Assembly: GCF_010206195.1 (NCBI RefSeq)
Contig: NZ_VIQT01000009.1
Span: forward strand, 1 to 64,000
DNA: 64,000 nt
Origin: Anaerotruncus colihominis
GTDB lineage: Bacteria; Bacillota; Clostridia; Oscillospirales; Ruminococcaceae
Reading direction: 5' to 3'
Shown: one piece after another, positions 60,893 to 64,000 of the stretch
How the letters are laid out: each line of letters opens with the position of its first letter
Position numbering within the stretch: position 1 is the stretch's first letter
Notes under the pieces: model-generated
What the model saw: only the letters and a program-made list of their open reading frames with translations
The model's database searches: none
Told to the model about the DNA's origin: nothing
Position numbers and translations under genes: made by a program

Positions 60893-61960
60893 ATGTTGCA
60901 AATTATGGTTACACTGCTGGTGGCGGCGGCGGGCGGGCTGATTGCCAAGCGGCTGCGTATTCCGGCGGGCGCGATGACCGGCGCGGTGGTCGCCGTTGTG
61001 ATCTTCGGCCTTCTGACAGGGCGAAGTTTTTTCCCGGTGGAATACAAAACGTATGTTCAGTTCTTTTCAGGCGCTCTGGTAGGCGTGAAAATAACGTCGA
61101 AAGACATCTCTGATATGCGCAGAATGGTGCTGCCCGGCCTGGTACAGATTTTCAGTATGCTGCTGCTCAATACGGTATTCGGCCTGTTGATGCACTTTTT
61201 GGGCGGGTTAGATGTTTTGACAGCGTTCTTTTGCAGCGCGCCGGCCGGAATGTCGGACATGGCGCTGATCGCCGCTGATTATGGGGCGAATACCATGGAT
61301 GTTTCCATTGTACAGATGCTTCGGATCGTGTGCATTGTCACATTCATGCCTACGTTTTACAGATTAATTATGAAGAAGAAAAACATTCTTCCACTGGCGC
61401 AGGGAGAGCGGCCGGCCGCGGCCGTGTCAACGAAAAAAACGGTGGGGAAACGTATGCATGCCACCGAACTTGGTTGTTTTTTTATAACGGTGGCCGTTGC
61501 CGTCACAGGCGGTCTCTTATTCCGGCAGATGGGCGTGAAGGCCGGCGCGCTGATTGGCGCGATCGTAGCGACAGCGTGCCTGTCTATTTTTACAAAGCTT
61601 GCGTATATGCCGCCTGTTGTAAAGACGGCTACGCAGATCGGCGCGGGGGCGTATGTCGGTGCGCAGATGAACGCCAGTACGCTTGGAATTTTACCAAAGC
61701 TGTTAATACCGGTGGCCATTATGCTCGTGGGGATGTTTGTATTTGTTTATTTTGCGGGTGTTGTGATGCGCAAGGTATCGCATCTGGATTGGCTCACATG
61801 TCTGTTGATCAGTACCCCGGGCGGCATACAGGAAATGTCGCTGATGGCGCAGGAGTTCGAGTGTGACAGTACGAAGGTGGCGCTATTGCATGTGGTGCGC
61901 ATTATGGTGGTGATTTTTCTTTTCCCCTCATTTATCAGCGTGATGGAACGGCTTTTGTAA
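60893..61960 (+). CDS. AbrB-family membrane protein (possible transporter)
   Basis: The 355-residue protein has about ten helices in two similar halves with RIPAGAMTGAV and, in the second, GVKAGALIGAIVA, the AbrB (YkuA-type) duplicated membrane repeat. It also has CSAPAGMSDMALIAADYG and its twin STPGGIQEMSLMAQEF. The function in bacteria is uncertain; here it may move an acid and could compensate for the broken TctA. The ATG at 60893 follows GGGAG. Confidence 0.8.
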   Translation: MLQIMVTLLVAAAGGLIAKRLRIPAGAMTGAVVAVVIFGLLTGRSFFPVEYKTYVQFFSGALVGVKITSKDISDMRRMVLPGLVQIFSMLLLNTVFGLLMHFLGGLDVLTAFFCSAPAGMSDMALIAADYGANTMDVSIVQMLRIVCIVTFMPTFYRLIMKKKNILPLAQGERPAAAVSTKKTVGKRMHATELGCFFITVAVAVTGGLLFRQMGVKAGALIGAIVATACLSIFTKLAYMPPVVKTATQIGAGAYVGAQMNASTLGILPKLLIPVAIMLVGMFVFVYFAGVVMRKVSHLDWLTCLLISTPGGIQEMSLMAQEFECDSTKVALLHVVRIMVVIFLFPSFISVMERLL

Positions 61961-61995
61961 AAAATATAAACAAAGTGAGCGATGGGAGAAAAACC

Positions 61996-62964
61996 ATGAA
62001 AATTGTGATCTTGGATGGTTATACGGAAAATCCGGGCGATCTTTCCTGGGCGGATCTTGAAAAACTGGGGGAACTGACGGTATATGACCGCACGCCTGTG
62101 GATGACGAGGAGGAGATCCTTCGCCGGATAGGCGATGTGCAGGTGGTGTACACCAATAAAACGCCGCTTTCTGGAAATGTAATCCGTGCGGCGGCAAACC
62201 TGAAATTTATTGGTGTTTTGGCGACGGGTTATAATGTGGTGGATGTTGCAGCCGCCCGGGAACGGAACATTCCTGTCTCAAATATCCCCACCTATGGCAC
62301 GGCGGCAGTCGGACAATTTGCCATCGCCATGCTTTTGGAAATCTGCCACCATGTGGCGCATCACAGCCAAGCCGTTCATCAGGGACGGTGGGCAAGCTGC
62401 CCGGATTTCTGCTTTTGGGATTATCCACAGATTGAACTTGCAGGAAAGACCATGGGAATTATCGGATTTGGCAGAATCGGGCAGACCACAGGAAAGCTTG
62501 CCCAGGCATTAGGCATGAAGGTGCTGGCATACGACGCTCATCAAAATCCCGCTCTGGTTTCAGAGACATGCCGCTATGCGGAGCTGGACGAGCTGCTTGC
62601 CGCCTCAGACGTGATTGCACTGCACTGCCCGCTCTTTCCATCTACGGAGAGACTGATCAATCAAGCAACCATACAGAAGATGAAGGACGGCGTCATTATC
62701 CTGAACAATTCCCGCGGTCCTCTGATCGATGAGCAGGATCTTTGCGACGCGCTGAATTCCGGCAAGGTGTACGCCGTCGGGCTGGATGTAGCTTCCACAG
62801 AACCGATCCGCGCGGATAATCCGTTACTCCAAGCAAAAAACTGCATCATTACGCCGCATATTTCCTGGGCTTGCAGGGAAAGCCGCCAGCGTTTGCTGGA
62901 TATTGCAGTCAGAAATCTACAGGAATTTCTCGCAGGGGAGCCTATCAACGTTGTAAACAATTGA
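61996..62964 (+). CDS. D-2-hydroxyacid dehydrogenase (NAD-dependent)
   Basis: The 322-residue enzyme has GVLATGYNVVDV, the Rossmann GFGRIGQTTGKLAQALGM, catalytic arginine in NNSRGPLIDE, and the catalytic histidine in ITPHISWAC. It interconverts a 2-keto and a D-2-hydroxy acid, like glycerate or hydroxypyruvate reductases. It ends the organic-acid operon and may reduce the keto product of the lyase or dehydrogenase. GGGAG lies before the ATG at 61996. Confidence 0.88.
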   Translation: MKIVILDGYTENPGDLSWADLEKLGELTVYDRTPVDDEEEILRRIGDVQVVYTNKTPLSGNVIRAAANLKFIGVLATGYNVVDVAAARERNIPVSNIPTYGTAAVGQFAIAMLLEICHHVAHHSQAVHQGRWASCPDFCFWDYPQIELAGKTMGIIGFGRIGQTTGKLAQALGMKVLAYDAHQNPALVSETCRYAELDELLAASDVIALHCPLFPSTERLINQATIQKMKDGVIILNNSRGPLIDEQDLCDALNSGKVYAVGLDVASTEPIRADNPLLQAKNCIITPHISWACRESRQRLLDIAVRNLQEFLAGEPINVVNN

Positions 62965-62974
62965 TATATGCGCC

Positions 62975-63016
62975 GCAATAAAAAGCACACAGGTAAACCT
63001 GTGTGCTTTTTATTGC
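62975..63016. terminator. Bidirectional terminator between the acid operon and the kinase gene
   Basis: A 19-bp perfect stem with A/T arms and loop TAAA; it serves the two convergent units. Confidence 0.9.
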
Positions 63017-63114
63017 AATTGAGAACCTCCGGCTTGTGTCAGGGAGTCCAGAAAGAACATTTTAATCAAGCGGCCCCGCGCCCGGGACGGCGCGGATGGC
63101 CAATTTTTTATAGA

Positions 63115-64000
63115 TTATAGTAAAGCGGGTAATCGGTGTGTGTTTGCTTTTAAGCTCTCCACAGCCTGACGTTCCACCGCCAGACCGCTGCGATATTGCC
63201 TCATAAACCGGTTGAAACCCTCTACATCCTGCTGCCGGGGCTCCAAAGTAACCACAGTCTGTCCGGCAAAAACCTGGTTGTCAAGGTAGTCCTCCAGGGA
63301 TTGTCCGGATTTCTTCTCTACCAGATAGGCCGCCAGCAGGGCCATACCCCAGGGACCGCCCTCTCCGGCGGTTTCCATGACAGAAACACGGGTAGCAGTG
63401 GCGGCGGCCATGATGCGCTGGCCGACCTGCGGAGTCTTAAAGAAGCCTCCGTGGCCCAACAGCCGATTAACAGCTACATGTTCCTCCGACAGAATATCCA
63501 TCCCGATCTTCAGCGTGGCCAGGGCGGAGTAGAGCTGGGCCCGCATGAAGTTGGGAAAGTCCAATTGGGCCAAAGGGGTGCGAACCAATAGAGGACATCC
63601 TTCCATTAATCCGGTGATTGGTTCACCGGACAGGTAGTTATAAAGAGTCAGCCCGCCGGCATCCTCTCTGCCGGCCAGAGCTGAGTGAAACATGGCGGAG
63701 AAAACGGTGTTCATGTCAGGGGTTTGCCCCAGAGCCTCCAGGAATCCCTTGAATACCTGTGCCCAGGCGTTGATCTCATTGGTACAGTTGTTGCAATGAA
63801 CCATGGCCACTGGCTGTCCGGATGGGGTGGTGACCAGGTCGATCTCAGAATAGACCTTGGATAAGGGCTTCTCCAGCACGATCATAGCAAACACGCTGGT
63901 ACCCGCGGACACATTGCCGGTGCGGGGAATCACGGTGTTGGTAGCCACCATGCCGGTGCCCGCATCTCCTTCAGGGGGCGCCAGGGGGATACCGGGGGAC
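63115..64000 (-). CDS. FGGY-family carbohydrate kinase, 3' part, truncated by window edge
   Basis: At least 295 residues of the C-terminal part are seen and the frame stays open to the window edge. It contains [55 protein letters not shown] and [15 protein letters not shown], as in FGGY kinases of the ribulo-/xylulokinase kind. It phosphorylates a sugar or polyol; which one needs the N-terminal half. It is convergent to the acid operon. Confidence 0.85.
   Translation of the reverse strand, partial: SPGIPLAPPEGDAGTGMVATNTVIPRTGNVSAGTSVFAMIVLEKPLSKVYSEIDLVTTPSGQPVAMVHCNNCTNEINAWAQVFKGFLEALGQTPDMNTVFSAMFHSALAGREDAGGLTLYNYLSGEPITGLMEGCPLLVRTPLAQLDFPNFMRAQLYSALATLKIGMDILSEEHVAVNRLLGHGGFFKTPQVGQRIMAAATATRVSVMETAGEGGPWGMALLAAYLVEKKSGQSLEDYLDNQVFAGQTVVTLEPRQQDVEGFNRFMRQYRSGLAVERQAVESLKANTHRLPALL

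Noticed and set aside
1-64000. CRISPR array, rRNA operon or intact insertion sequence
   Set aside because: I saw no regular spaced direct repeats, no rRNA sequence and no full transposase gene with terminal inverted repeats.

Overview
The window looks like a chromosomal piece of an anaerobic, low-GC-lineage Firmicute (Clostridia, probably near Oscillospiraceae). The evidence is a core cluster rpiR-like / BaiN-like / cmk / plsC / ispH-S1 fusion / recJ / relA / dtd / hemZ, a spoVB-mazG-hup-rqcP cluster, strong AGGAGG ribosome-binding sites, and radical-SAM and Fe-S proteins with no respiratory genes. The taxon is an inference from gene content and order only.

Positions 1-18 kb form an accessory, AT-richer mosaic. 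It opens with the 3' end of an AAA ATPase gene and a DUF4435/TOPRIM gene, the gene pair of the PARIS (AriA/AriB) anti-phage family. Next comes a MATE-KTR gene pair whose MATE gene is cut in two. Between its halves (about 2.67-12.79 kb) lie a five-gene ABC-transporter/lipoprotein operon with its own OmpR-type two-component system, and remnants of an excisionase and of a Fic toxin/VbhA-type antitoxin pair. To the right sits a second, inverted, degraded copy of the regulatory flanks, in which the response regulator-kinase cassette is replaced by a NapH-like 4Fe-4S protein. Then come a LytTR/GHKL two-component pair with a FlxA-like protein and, as the likely island edge, a tRNA-Leu(CAA).

Positions 18-37.4 kb are conserved housekeeping genes: DNA and nucleotide metabolism, isoprenoid and lipid synthesis, stringent response, tRNA proofreading, a lipid II/oligosaccharide-type flippase, and ribosome quality control.

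Positions 37.4-50.5 kb hold the most unusual system. A divergently transcribed phosphodiesterase and a YhfZ-type regulator precede one long operon: two nitrogenase-component-1-like subunits, a NifH-like Fe protein with both cluster-ligating cysteines, a complete Dpp-type ABC importer, a minimal NifB and a YqeG-type phosphatase. NifEN, NifV and canonical NifDK are absent. This suggests a nitrogenase-like reductase that uses a NifB-made cofactor on an imported substrate rather than on N2.

Positions 50.8-63 kb carry an organic-acid catabolic cluster: an isopropylmalate-type dehydrogenase, a LysR regulator, a tripartite tricarboxylate transporter (its TctA gene carries a deletion/frameshift), an Old-Yellow-type enoate reductase, an isocitrate-lyase-family lyase, an aconitase-type hydratase in two subunits, an AbrB-type membrane protein and a 2-hydroxyacid dehydrogenase. 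The lyase/hydratase set resembles the dimethylmaleate hydratase/dimethylmalate lyase steps of nicotinate fermentation. The window ends inside an FGGY sugar kinase gene.
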